Assembly (NCBI GenBank): GCA_036346275.1
Contig: CM070725.1
Coordinates: 16,606,216-16,670,215 of the forward strand
DNA from: Otatea glauca
Lineage: Eukaryota; Streptophyta; Magnoliopsida; Poales; Poaceae
Reading direction: 5' to 3'
DNA: 64,000 bases
Part shown: positions 33,741 to 44,112 of the stretch, in pieces
Numbering within the stretch: the stretch's first letter is position 1
How the letters are laid out: the number at the start of each line of letters is the position of its first letter
Notes under the pieces: model-generated
Seen by the model: only the letters and a program-made list of their open reading frames with translations
What the model was told of the DNA's origin: nothing
Database searches by the model: none
Program-made: the position numbers and the translations under genes

Positions 33741-36700
33741 CAGGTTCGTCGGATGGGGAAGGGAGATGTTTGGATTGTCGACTCCGGTTGTTCTCGTCAT
33801 ATGACCAGAGATTCTCGATGGTTCTCTTCCCTAGTATGAGTCCCCGGTTATGAGTTGATCACTTTCGGGGATACTTCTTCAGGTAGAGTCATTGCTAAAG
33901 GTACCATTTGCATTAATGACAATTTCATTCTTAAAGATGTTGCCTTAGTAAGTAAGCTGCAATACAATTTGCTTTTTGTTTCTCAGCTTATTGATGACTC
34001 ATTCGAGATGTGTTTTAAGAGTAGCGCCTGTAGAATCCTCTATTCTTCAGGAGGGTTAGTTTGCGGGATTTCTAGATATGGGAGAGTCTTTCGTGCTGAT
34101 TTTTCTGCTTCTTCTGGAGACTCTCTCCGTTGTTTGATTGCTTCAGAGTCCCGTGATCTCTCCTTCTGGCATAGGAGACTTGGTCACATTGGATTTGATC
34201 ATTTGACCCGAGTTAGCAGTCATGACCTCATTCGTGGTTTGCCTAAACTCAAAATGATCAAAGACTTAGTTTGCTCTCCTTGCCGATATGGCAAGATGGT
34301 TGCTGCTTCTCATCCCCCAGTCACTGTTGTGATGACTGATGCATCAGGATAGCTTTTACATATGGACACTATTGGTCCAGCTAGAGTGCAGTCAGCGGGT
34401 GGGAAGTGGTATATTTTTGTCATTGTTGATGATTTTTCGAGATACTCTTGGGTGTTTTTCATGTCCTCGAAGGATGAGACTTTTACCCATTTTAGGGGTT
34501 TGGTTCATAGGTTGTCTTTTGAGCTCCCTGGTGCCCTACGAGCTATACGCAGTGACAATGGCACGGAGTTCAAGAACTCCTATTTTGAGAGTTTTTGTGT
34601 GGAGTCTGGTTTAGAACATCAGTTCTCCTCTCCCTACGTCCCTTAGCAAAATGGCGTAGTGGAAAGGAAGAACAGGACCCTGGTAGAAATGGCCAGGACG
34701 ATGATAGACGAGTACAGTACTCCTAGGAAGTTTTGGGCTGAGGCTATAGCTACTACTTGCCATATTTCTAATCGTGTATTCTTGAGAGCACATTTGCACC
34801 GCACTTCTTACGAGTTGAGGTATGGGCGAAAGCCCAGTGTTTCTCATTTTCGTGTGTTTGGTTGCAAGTGTTTTATTTTCAAGTCCGTAACTTTGGATAA
34901 GTTTGAGTCTCGTTCTTCTGATGGTATCTTTCTGGGTTATTCGACTTCTTCTCGTAGCTATAGGGTCTGGAGTTGCGATGCGCATAGGATCATAGAGACC
35001 TGTGAAGTGACCTTTGATGAGGCTAACCCTGGAGATAGACCCGATATTTCAGGCTCTTCTTCTTCCTCTGAGACCATCTTTGTAGAGGATGAGGATGATG
35101 GAGATGATGGTGTTCCACCTGATCCAGTCCTCTCTACACCTGAGGTGCCTCCTGTTTCCATTTTTGCACCTCGGGAAGGCCAGCCCTTGCCTTCTAACTC
35201 TCATTCAGCTAGTGGCTCTGCTCCTACCTCTTCTTTGCATGAGGTAGAGGCCACTTCTACTTCTGGACCTCCCCGTCATATTCAGCATTCTCATTCACCT
35301 GATTAGATCATCGGTGATCTATTTGAGCGAGTCACTCGCTAAAATCAGGTTTGTCCAGTTTCTGCCTTCACTCTGCCTTTGTTGCCTCATTTGAGCCGAA
35401 GGATGTGACTCATGCATTATCTGACGAGTCTTGGACTAATGCTATGCATGAGGAACTTGAAAACTTCGAGAGGAACAAAGTCTGGTAGCTTGTAGAACGT
35501 CCATCTGGTCATAATGTTATTGGGACCAAGTGGGTGTTCAAAAACAAGCAGAGTGAGGATGGGGTTGTCATTCGCAACAAGACTAGGCTAGTTGCATAGG
35601 GCTTTTCTCAAGTTGAGGGTCTTGACTTTGAGGAGACCTTTGCCCCTGTAGCTAGACTAGAGGCTATTAGGAACCTGCTTGCATTCTCTGCATCCCGGGG
35701 CTTCAAGCTCTATCAAATGGATGTCAATAGTGCATTCCTCAATGGCTATATTGAGGAAGAGGTTTATATCAAACAACCTCCAGGATTTGAGAACCCCAAG
35801 TTTTCGAGTCATGTATACAAGCTTTCCAAAGCTTTGTATGGACTCAAGTAGGCCCCCAGAGCATGGTATGAGAGGCTCAAGTCTTATCTTCTCAGCCATG
35901 ACTTCAAAATGGGCGTAGTAGACAAGACTCTGTTCATCAGACACCATGAGTCATATTTTCTTCTCGTCCAGATTTATGTGGACGATATCATTTTTGGTGG
36001 CTCGTCTCATTCACTTGTGTCTCAGTTTTCTGAGGTGATGAGCACAAAGTTTGAGATGAGTATGATGCACAAGTTGAGCTACTTTCTTGGCTTCCAAATC
36101 AAGCAGACTCGGGAGGGTACTTTCTTGCATCAAGGCAAGTATACTCGTGACCTCCTGATGCGCTTCGATATGTCTGATGGAAAGCCGGTGATGACTCCTA
36201 TGGACACCACTGCTGTCCTCGAGCCCGATGAGGATGGTGAGCCTGCTGATCAAAAGGATTTTCGGAGCATGATCGGCTCCCTCTTGTACCTCACTGCTTC
36301 GAGGCCGGACATATATTTCGTTGTGTGTATGTGCGCTCGATTTCAAGCTTCTCCTCGCGCCTCTCACCGTCAGGCAGTCAAGCGCATCTTCAGGTACCTT
36401 CGTGCTACCACTAATTATGGTATTTGGTACTCTTCTTCTTCTTGTCTATCTCTTAGAGCCTTTTTCGATGCCGACTTTGCTGGTTGTAGGATAGATAGGA
36501 AGAGCACTTCTGGCACTTGTCAATTCATTGGCACTTCTCTTATTTCTTGGTCATCTAGGAAGCAGTCCGGAGTTGCACAGTCCACCGCTGAGGCCGAGTA
36601 TGTTGCTGCAGCCAGTTGCTGTAGCCAGGTGCTCTGGATGAGATTGACCTTGCGGGACTATGGGTTAGAGATAGAGAGTGTGTCACTTTTCTGTGACAAC

Positions 36701-36928
36701 ACTTCTGCTATTTGTATTGCTGAAAACCCAGTGAAACATTCTCGGACCAAGCACATTGATATTAGATATCACTTCCTTAGAGACCATGTGGAGAAGGGAG
36801 ATATCGCGCTTCAGTTTGTAGAGAGTGACCTCCAGTTAGCCGATATCTTCACCAAGCCTTTGGATAGCTCCAGATTTGTTGCCTTGAGGAGTGAGCTTGG
36901 AGTTGTGAGCCCTTACGACTTTTTGTGA
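33741..36928 (+). pseudogene. Sirevirus copy 2 pol (PR-INT-RT-RH)
   Basis: Protease (WIVDSGCSRHMTRDSRWFSS) is near 33770. Gag-pre-integrase and the integrase HHCC block (FWHRRLGHIGFDH) lie at about 34160-34300. The integrase core (VDDFSRYSWVFF, SDNGTEFKN) spans about 34420-34590, with its Glu region at ERKNRTLVEMART after 34659. RT has TKWVFKNKQSEDG near 35530 and YVDD at 35975-35986. RNase H is intact to the end (RALRSELGV-type tail, TKHIDIRYHFLRDHVEKGD, DIFTKPLD), and the frame 35909-36928 is open for 339 codons. TAG stops fall where Gln codons are expected, at about 34351, 34645, 35305, 35597-35599 and 35849-35851, so it is defective. Confidence 0.93.
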
Positions 36929-38763
36929 GGGGGAGCTGGTTTGTATATTATGTATAATATATTCTCTTCCAGTTTTTCTCTTCTTTGTGTTTCTTCTGGG
37001 TGATTTTGGGCTTATTTTCTTGAGTTGAGTTCACTCACTTAGACTTCTGGCATGCTTTGCATGGACCTCTTATCTTGTGCTTTAGGTTGCTATCATGCGT
37101 GGTTAGCTGTTCTCTCTTCTCTCTAGGTTGAGTTCCCTCACAGTCTTATAAGTCTAGCAGGTATTGGGCCTCCTGGGTAGACAGGACTGTGTGCACTCCT
37201 TAGTTGGGATCTAGAGTCAGCTTCCCTATGTTAGTCACTGGGGAAGATAAGAGCGAGTCTAAGCCATAGTGAGTCTCTTCTATCTTATCTATGCTCAATA
37301 GCCATCCAGTTTTGCAGTTTCTCGACTTCTTCTCCTCATTCTTTTTTTCTGGGTGTTATTGAGTTTATTTGGGTTGTCCTTAAGCCTAATCTTGATAATA
37401 ACTCAACTTTAACCAGATTTGAGCTTAAAATTGATTCATTTGTTGAGGGGGAGTTTGGGAATCTGTTCATGCATTGCATTTAGACTGCATTTTCTGTTTT
37501 ATGAGCTTTGTCTATTATGCAATTGACTCAATCTTCATGAAATACATCATGCTATATCTTTTGAAGAAAATCACTAGCTTAGATATGTCCAAATCCATTT
37601 ATCATGCTAAGCTTATTAAAATGTGAAAATTTTGAAAGCTTTAAATGAAAAATTGACGAAACATGTTGCTTTTACTTACTAAGTTTCTTCTCTAGGGGTT
37701 TTTACCATGAATTGTGAAATTTTGGATTTCTCTAGAGTCCCTATAGCAACTTGGGTAAAATTTGTTTGATCAATATTTGAGTCCTTCAAAATTGCTCATA
37801 TGTGCTAAATTGAAAATGAAAAAAATTGACTCTTTTGTGCAAAATTGATCTCAACACTTTATATTCACGAGATTTCTTCCCATTGCACTTGGGATGAACT
37901 TGGAATATATTGTGTATGACCAAGATCATTCTCTTAAGAGTTACTCTTGAGATGATCGAAAATGGCTTGAGTCAATTTAAAAAAAATGTAAATATCAAAC
38001 ACATAAGTGGGTAAAGAATGCAAATAATGTCAAACATTTGCACCCCGCTATGTTTTTAAAGCCTTAAAGAAAATTTGCATAAATTGAAAAATGAGCTTGA
38101 AGGACCTTATATGCACTTCAAAATTCCCCAAAGTGTTGAGTAGGTTGAACTCTAGGTTTTTCATTTGATCCTTGAGTGGTTTTGCTTCTAGCTTTGAAAT
38201 TTTGCTAAGTTTTGCACTTGTCAAATCACGCTAAAATGAAATATTGTAAAACTAAGCTTTTTCATAAAATGTACTGGTCTTGGACATGTCTTAGTTTAGT
38301 TATATTCTGAAATTGACAAGCTTGGTATAATATCTTACCATTTTGATCAATTGGATAATCTTCAAAGCTCTTTTGATTGCATTTCATGCATACATAAAAA
38401 AATTGATGCCTATATTGCCAAAATGGGGAGAAAACGTAGAAAAGGCATCACCAAAAAGATAAAAATGTGAATGCTTATTTGGTTATTATGATCTTTGTAA
38501 AACTATGCTACTACTTCTTTTGGATCATAATCTCATAATCACATTTGACATTGGATTTTAGAGTTTTTGTTGAAAACTTGCTCTTTCTTAAATTTAACTC
38601 TAAAATCTAAATTCCTCTTCGTCAACATGGTCATGGTTCCAATTTCTATCTTTGGACCAAGTTTGACTTTGCAACTAAAAAAATTGCTTTCTTCTTCATC
38701 CTCTTCAAACTCAAATCATATGCCTTTTGTTGTGTTTGTCAATATACTCATCAAGGGGGAGAT
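36929..38763 (+). other. Sirevirus copy 2 noncoding 3' region with three PPT boxes
   Basis: The purine box GAGGGGGAG occurs at 36927-36935 and 37445-37453, and the functional tract AAGGGGGAGAT abuts the LTR at 38753-38763. No env-like ORF is seen. It aligns along its length with 5384-7208 of copy 1 although it is noncoding, which suggests conserved cis signals. Confidence 0.8.
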
Positions 38764-40459
38764 TGAAGGACCATGTGGAGGTCTATCCAAATTTGTGATG
38801 AGTATTTGACTAAATTTGAGCTTGGGTTGCTCTTGTTTGAGTTTGATTTGAAATGGATTTTCAATTCGAAGCAATTTGAAGTCTTCTCTGTTTTCCCGGT
38901 GCTACCGGCCAGAACGAGGAAAAATGAATTTTAATGAGTTTTGATGGATTTATTGCACATCTTTGTGGGCATTGCTATGTGAGGAGTTTCCTTGTTTTTG
39001 ATGGTTGTAGGACGACGGTGCTAGGTCATGGTGAGGCGAAGGATGGCCGGGACTAGGCGAGGAGCGTCGGAGGTCCAGACGGTCGGGGATCGTCGGAAGA
39101 TGATTGGAGACGGAGTCCGTGCAAGCCGTGAAGACAAGGAATGGATGTGATTCTAGCTAGATGCTGCTCGGATCGATGAGGGCCGTCGGATTGCGGTCTA
39201 GTTGATAGGATAGCGGGTCTAGTAAGTGTGCTTTGAGAACCGTGCAGGAAAACCCACTATGTGTTGTGGGTTTTGGGTGAACCCTTGCATGGCTGGTTGA
39301 GTGGGTAAATCCTAGCCCTTGATGGATGCTCTAGGGTTTAGAGGCTCATCCAAGGGTGGTAGGTGGCCCAAGAGTTGTATAAATAGGGGTGGAGGGGTAG
39401 CCTTCCCCCTTGAAGTTTTTGAGGTTTTTGATGCTCCTTTGATCTTTGCCCACATGAATGTGAGGCTTTGTAACCTCTCCTTCCAGAAATGAAATGTTTC
39501 CTCAAATCATTTCTTTTCTTTGTGCATTTAAATTACGCAATTTATATTATGCACTTAAATTTCGCACTTAAATTTCGCAATTAAATTCAGCACTTACATT
39601 CTTGCAATTTACATTTATGTAATTTGGATTTGCCTCCCCTCCTTCTAAATGCTGTTCTTCTAGGATGTCTTGAGAGTGTTCATTTGGTTTTACATCTTTA
39701 CACCCTTAGATAGACTAGAAATCAAGTTCTTTATCAAATTGCAAATCTGTCCAGAACTTGTTCTTCGCGCAGCAGTCAGTGTTTGATTTTTCTAAAACTA
39801 TAGAAAAATAATTTTAAGTGATTATTTTTTGATAATGTGCAGGACGCATATATCCATCTGTATAAAATTTCTTGAGTCCACGGGTTGCACTGTTTGAAAG
39901 GTATGAAGTGAAAACCGAGCCTCAAACTTTCTGGTCCAAGTTCCTGACTGTCTGTATTTATTGATTTTTTATTATTATTCTACAAATATTTCTGCGGTGA
40001 TTTTTGGTGGAGTGTTTCATGACTCAACTGCTCATAGGTACAAAAATTACCAAAAATTTTAGAGCAACAGAAACTCACCAACCACCTGTTCCAACTGAGG
40101 ATAATTTCTGAAAATCTGCTTCAACTTTTCTGAAAAGAGACTTTGGTGTTTTAGCTTTATCTCTTTTAGAAAAGAAGTCTTTTGAATTGATTCCTCTTTT
40201 GTTTGGACACTTGACAACCAAGATTGTGATTAAAAAACCCCTCACATGATTCATGGTTCTTATCCATGCAAGCTAGGGGTACACATAGTTGTCTAATTGT
40301 TCTGGGTTTTGGAGGGTGTGCGAATCTGAGAAGCACCAGTTTGAATGAAAATTTTTGGGTGCTTTAGATTTTTATTGCAAGAGTGTTTGGAGTACTTTGA
40401 GTGGGGGAAATTTTATTTGGGATCATTCACCCCCCCCCGATCGCCATTTCGATCTTTTA
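38764..40459 (+). repeat. 3' LTR of Sirevirus copy 2
   Basis: 1696 bp, starts TGAAGGACC and ends GATCTTTTA. The 5' LTR ends GATCTTTCA, so the terminal C has become T. The TATA box is at 39378-39385. The duplication CATCT follows at 40460-40464. Confidence 0.95.
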
Positions 40460-40737
40460 CATCTGCACCATGCTCTCCTGGAAGTCAGCGCGTAGGTCTA
40501 ATGACTCGTCCTCTTGGCCATTGGCGCCGAAGCCTGCTCCGGCGACGTTGCCGGCAGCACCTTGTTGGGAGGATCTTGTACTTGCTTCTTGGTGGCCCCG
40601 TAGCTATGGGAGTAGTAGTAGCTGGGATAGTTGGAGGAAGAGTAGGAGGAGTAATTGGTGGTGTAGGTGGCAGCGGAAGAGGAGAAGGAGTTGGTGGAGG
40701 ATGATGAGGAGAAGAACGAGGCACTTTGTGTCGGCAT
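40460..40737 (-). pseudogene. OVATE-family protein relic, N-terminal half
   Basis: The minus-strand ATG at 40737 opens a Ser/Thr/Tyr-rich N-terminus (SASFFSSSSSTNSFSSSAAT, SSSNYPSYYYSHSYG) typical of the low-complexity leader of OVATE proteins. That frame stops at about 40498. In another frame QEDESLDLRADFQESMVQM runs to the insertion point, matching the start of the OVATE domain (D-P-x-x-D-F-x-x-S-M-x-x-M). The second half continues at 29209. At least two frameshifts are needed, so the gene was probably already a pseudogene or decayed after the Sirevirus landed. Confidence 0.6.
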
Positions 40738-41280
40738 TTTGCGGTTGCGGTTGTCAGCGATGTCAGCTAGGGCCTATCGAGGTAGGGGGCACGCGTGGTG
40801 CTCTGGTAGGTATAGGGCCGCGGTGGCGTGGGTGTCCGCCGTGTCATCTTTGCGGTGGTGTTTCACACTAAGAAGCGTGTGTGGTGCTCTAGCTAGCGGC
40901 TGCCCTCTAGGAGGGTCGTGGCGTCGTTGCCTCATGGCAGCTTGGGGGTGCATCGCGAGCTCGATTGTGGTGCATCATTTATGGAGTCATGCGTCCGCGG
41001 TTGCTCAGCCTCAAAACCCCCAGTTCCAAGTCGGGGTAGTGGTGATTCTGGCAGTGGTCCGTTTGTGGTCAGTGCAGTAGTGTGTTGGTGTTGGAAGTCT
41101 TGTGCTGGCAACCTCCACGACCTCTAGGTTGGGCGTTGTGTGGGGGACTTCAGTAGTGTCTTTGGCTCACAGCTCTACAAGCTGACCTCGAGTGTGCGTG
41201 ACTCGTGGGGTGTGGTGGCGGCGGGTGAAGGTCGTGTTTTTGTCGTCGCTCATCAACGTGGTGGTCTATTTGGTGTATTG
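40738..41280. other. GC-rich unassigned stretch
   Basis: The sequence is G/T-rich on the plus strand and lies immediately 5' of the OVATE-like relic. Several short ORFs are present, but none has a recognisable motif. It may be the body of the non-LTR element whose tail ends at 41428, or promoter sequence of the minus-strand relic. Confidence 0.3.
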
Positions 41281-41440
41281 GGGGGAGTTTCTAGGTTTGG
41301 GGCACATTCTCCGTTGTTGGTGTCCCCCTGTTGGGGATGACGGTCGGTATCATGTAATTTCCTCTGTGAAGGCTACTCATATTCTCTTCTTCTGAAATGA
41401 ATGGCAGAGCTCCTACCCTTAGTTTCAAAAAAAATCGCAA
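41281..41440 (+). mobile_element. LINE/SINE-like 3' tail
   Basis: The segment ends GAATGGCAGAGCTCCTACC, TTAGTTTC and then an A-run at 41425-41433. Grass LINE elements commonly end with an ATGAAATGGCAGAGCTC-type sequence followed by poly(A). No RT or endonuclease motif is visible upstream, so only a 5'-truncated copy would be left. A target duplication was not found. Confidence 0.4.
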
Positions 41441-42430
41441 AAACACTTTAACTAAAAAACAATTCACTCGATTTTACAAATAAAACTTTCAATATGGGGA
41501 TCAAACTTTCTATTTGAATATTTTCAACTTTCAATTCACAATAATCACTTTCAACTTCAAATAAATTTCATTGCATTTCTTTTACTACATCGACACCTTC
41601 TTCTTCCAGTGTTCATGATGAGACTCCAAACATATTTCAAGGATAAATAACATGATCACGTGCCAAGAAACTAGCTCAAAATATAGCTTTGTGTTTAACT
41701 AACTATAACCTAACTTCCAATGCAGAACACTCTCCTTTTCTTCCATGCATGCAGCCAATGAGGAAAGGAAAGAAACAAATGAAAAGGAAAGGAGAAGAAG
41801 GAAAGTAAGGAAATTTCAGTCATCTTCAACAAAGGAAGGAGAGCACCACAACTTGACAAGGACAGATTGTTTCCAAATTTTTTATATTGTTTCCAATTAG
41901 ATGGGTGAGTGCACATGGTAGGTACTGTTCACACACCCTCACCCTCATATATTCCATTGTACTCCGTTATAAACCTAGAACCACACTATTTTCAAGATAA
42001 CCAAATGTTTCTTATTCTCCGGTTATTGCTATGCAGTGACTTCTACGAATTGGATGACTTTCTTAATAGTGCCATCGTTGCTCTTATGAATCCTTGTGTA
42101 TTGCAAAAAAACATCACTCCTACTTTTGCGAAGTCGAGTAGACGAGGATTGAAGCGTGTTCTCGGGAGAATTCATGTGTCGTATGTTGTTGTATAGAAGA
42201 CGGTGGTTGATACTAGTGTTCGTTAGAGTTCACGGATCCAATTATCCCCTAAGTTCGCCATCATAAGATTGGGTCACCCTATATTAGGCGTTGTTTCCAT
42301 TTTGGGCATTGGGCCGGCCCCTGATAGAACGTGCGTTGCGACAAGCACCCACGTTGCACTCTCCTATCTAATAAAGATAAGTACAAACTAAGCTCATGTT
42401 ACGCTACATCGTCAAACTAATGTATACTTA
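41441..42430. other. Unassigned AT-rich stretch
   Basis: No gene or repeat pair is identified. A purine-rich tract (GGAAAGGAAAGAA-type) runs at about 41760-41815. The text around 41480-41575 loosely resembles 28300-28370 (CTTTCTATT-GAAT and AATCACTTTCAACTT in both), which may be an old shared repeat. Confidence 0.3.
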
Positions 42431-42628
42431 GGGCCTATTTGGTAGAGCTCCAGATCCCAGCTTCACCTGAGATCTGAAACTTTTAGGCTAAAATAAAGTG
42501 AATTAAGTTTATATTTTTGGTCTAAAATTTGAAAAGATGATCCATCTAAACATTCTTAATATACTCACAGATCCAGCTCCACGGATCTGGTGGAGCTAGG
42601 AATAGCTGGAGCCCTACCAAACACACCC
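42431..42628. mobile_element. Tourist-like MITE (PIF/Harbinger class)
   Basis: 198 bp with imperfect terminal inverted repeats: the left end is GGGCCTATTTGGTAGAGCTC and the right end, inverted, GGGTGTGTTTGGTAGGGCTC. It is flanked by TTA at 42428-42430 and 42629-42631, the 3-bp duplication made by PIF/Harbinger transposases. It has no coding capacity. Subterminal CAGATCC/GGATCTG blocks also pair. Confidence 0.85.
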
Positions 42629-42653
42629 TTATTATAATAACTCATAACTCATA

Positions 42654-42692
42654 ATATAATAATATAACTCATAATAATAATAATAATAACTA
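42654..42692 (+). repeat. Short (ATA/TAA)n microsatellite
   Basis: A run of TAATAATAATAATAATAA embedded in ATAACTCATAATA-type repeats. Confidence 0.7.
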
Positions 42693-42739
42693 ACTCATCT
42701 ATTAAAGCTAAAGAGATTGCCGTTCATTCGTCCGATCCA

Positions 42740-43167
42740 CGTCAACCGATTTTTCATAGTCGTCCATCACTTACGTGCGTACATCCGGCCGTCCACGCGC
42801 CGGCAAGGCCTGGCCCGTAAAGCGCCATGAAATACGGCCCCGCGGAGCCCTCAAGAATCCCCTTCCGTCTTCCCGGTCGCCCAGCGCGATCCCCTCCTCC
42901 CTACGCGCTAGTCCCCTTCGCCCCCGCCGCCCTCGCCACCTCTCCGCCGCAAGGCGGCCGACGTCTCCACCGCCCTCGCCTCCACCCGCCCCAAGAAGCA
43001 ACCCCATGCGAGCCCCACCGCCCCGTTGGCTCCCGTGCCGCTTCGGGCCCGCCCGCGTCGTTCTACCGCCCTCTACCGCGCTCCCGTTGTCGCACCTGAA
43101 GCCCAGGTCCACCGAATTCCCCCTCACCCAGGCCTGTATCGGGGCATGTGCGAGGTGAGCAACCACA
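42740..43167 (+). pseudogene. GC-rich first-exon-like host gene fragment, unidentified
   Basis: This strongly GC-rich block is open in several frames on both strands, which is why ORFs overlap here. The plus frame 42775-43158 is rich in Arg/Pro/Ser, like a grass organelle-targeted N-terminus, and ends near a good donor-like GAGGTGAGC at 43152-43160. A similar GC-rich codon-biased piece follows the intervening insertion at 43728-43800 (LTEAFVDVADASHSLASAI). I do not recognise the gene. It is broken by a stop at about 43799. Confidence 0.35.
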
Positions 43168-43727
43168 CAGGGCCCCCAAATATTAAGGGCCTCATTTTTT
43201 TTACCAAATCTCCTTTAATTAATGAAGCTTAATCTTGGTATTAATAGTAAACTAGTAAGTGAGTAGCTCTTTTTATTCACTTCTCCATAAAAACTTCCAC
43301 CAATTCACATCTACTTTCTCCGTTTCTCTCTCTTTATTTTCTTGTGCTAAACTTTTACTTAAAAAATATTCCTAAGAAAAATATAGGCCAATTGATATTT
43401 TAAAGATTGTGAAACAACTATATTATTTCCGTAATTCAATTGTTGCATATAGAATTTTGTTGAGTATTCACATGGTTTTTGCATTTGCAAAAGGGAATTT
43501 TTACAAGTTATTTTTTGAAGTCCTACTTGGATTTTACAATGACTCGAGAAAGATCTAATGGATTGAAAAGACTCACGATAGCACTACAATGACTAAACGT
43601 ATGATGATTACAAAGTTATATTAGTTTGGATAGTGAAACATGATCATTTGTTCCTGTAATTAACCCTTTCAAGAGTGTCTAATTTTAAATTCAGCTCAGG
43701 GCCTCCAAAATGCTAGCTACGGCCCTG
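43168..43727. mobile_element. Possible hAT-like non-autonomous insertion
   Basis: This AT-rich 560-bp block sits between two GC-rich gene-like pieces. It begins CAGGGCC and ends GGCCCTG, a 7-bp terminal inverted repeat of the CAGGG type used by hAT elements. Subterminal GGGCC boxes recur near each end. A clear 8-bp duplication is not seen (the flanks CAACCACA and CCCTCACC match poorly), so the call is tentative. Confidence 0.35.
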
Positions 43728-43952
43728 CCCTCACCGAAGCCTTCGTCGACGTGGCAGACGCCTCCCACTCCCTCGCCTCTGCCATTATCGTCTCCTCCTG
43801 ACCACCGAAGGCAAAGATTCGTATAGTCAGGCTCGATCCCGGCAAGGAGCTAGTGTTGGATCACGGAATGTGATTTTGACGGAGCGGGTGCTGCCCCTGA
43901 CGGATCGCGGATTTAGGGGAAATTGCAGGTGGCTCGCGGCGGCGGCAGGGTC

Positions 43953-44112
43953 ATCGCCGGGACGGCCTTGCCTTGCATCCCCTTGGCACCATCGGCAACA
44001 TCCTCTCCGGGCTCCACATCCATGAGATGGTCTGCGCCTCCGCGCTCTCCCATGCGTGGCGTCGCCGCTGGGAGTTGCTCCCCTGCGTCGACCTCGTTCC
44101 TCTGGTGTTAAG
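43953..44112 (+). pseudogene. F-box protein relic
   Basis: The plus frame starting at 43961 reads DGLALHPLGTIGNILSG, then LHIHEMVCASALSHAWRRRW and ELLPCVDLV. This is the F-box signature of plant F-box/LRR or FBD proteins (L-P-x-x-x-x-x-I-L-S-x-L-x-I-x-E-x-V-x-x-S-x-L-S-x-x-W-R-x-R-W). F-box proteins recruit substrates to SCF ubiquitin ligases through Skp1. The frame ends at a stop after about 60 codons with no LRR following, so only a fragment is left. The expected Pro after the first Leu is changed to His-Pro. Confidence 0.6.

Larger units (their letters stand above)
29210..40459 (+). mobile_element. Sirevirus copy 2: full-length copia element, defective
   Basis: Complete element of 11,250 bp with a 5' LTR (29210-30909), PBS (30912-30923), gag, coiled-coil linker, pol, a 1.8-kb noncoding 3' region with repeated PPT boxes and a 3' LTR (38764-40459). 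It is flanked by CATCT duplications. It sits inside an OVATE-like pseudogene. The two LTRs are very similar, so insertion is recent compared with copy 1. Stops and frameshifts in gag and pol mean that it could only move with proteins supplied in trans. Confidence 0.95.

Noticed and set aside
40345..40871. Plus-strand ORFs rich in Gly/Val/Arg opposite the OVATE-like relic
   Set aside because: They are the antisense of the Ser/Tyr-rich minus-strand frame and run out of the Sirevirus LTR, so they are shadows.
28300..41575. Weak similarity between 28300-28370 and 41480-41575 as long direct repeats around the OVATE locus
   Set aside because: The match is short, gapped and AT-rich, not enough to claim an element pair without an alignment score.
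42771..43232. Four overlapping long ORFs on both strands
   Set aside because: Stop-poor because of very high GC. At most one can be real, and none matches a family I know, so only a tentative exon-like fragment is reported.
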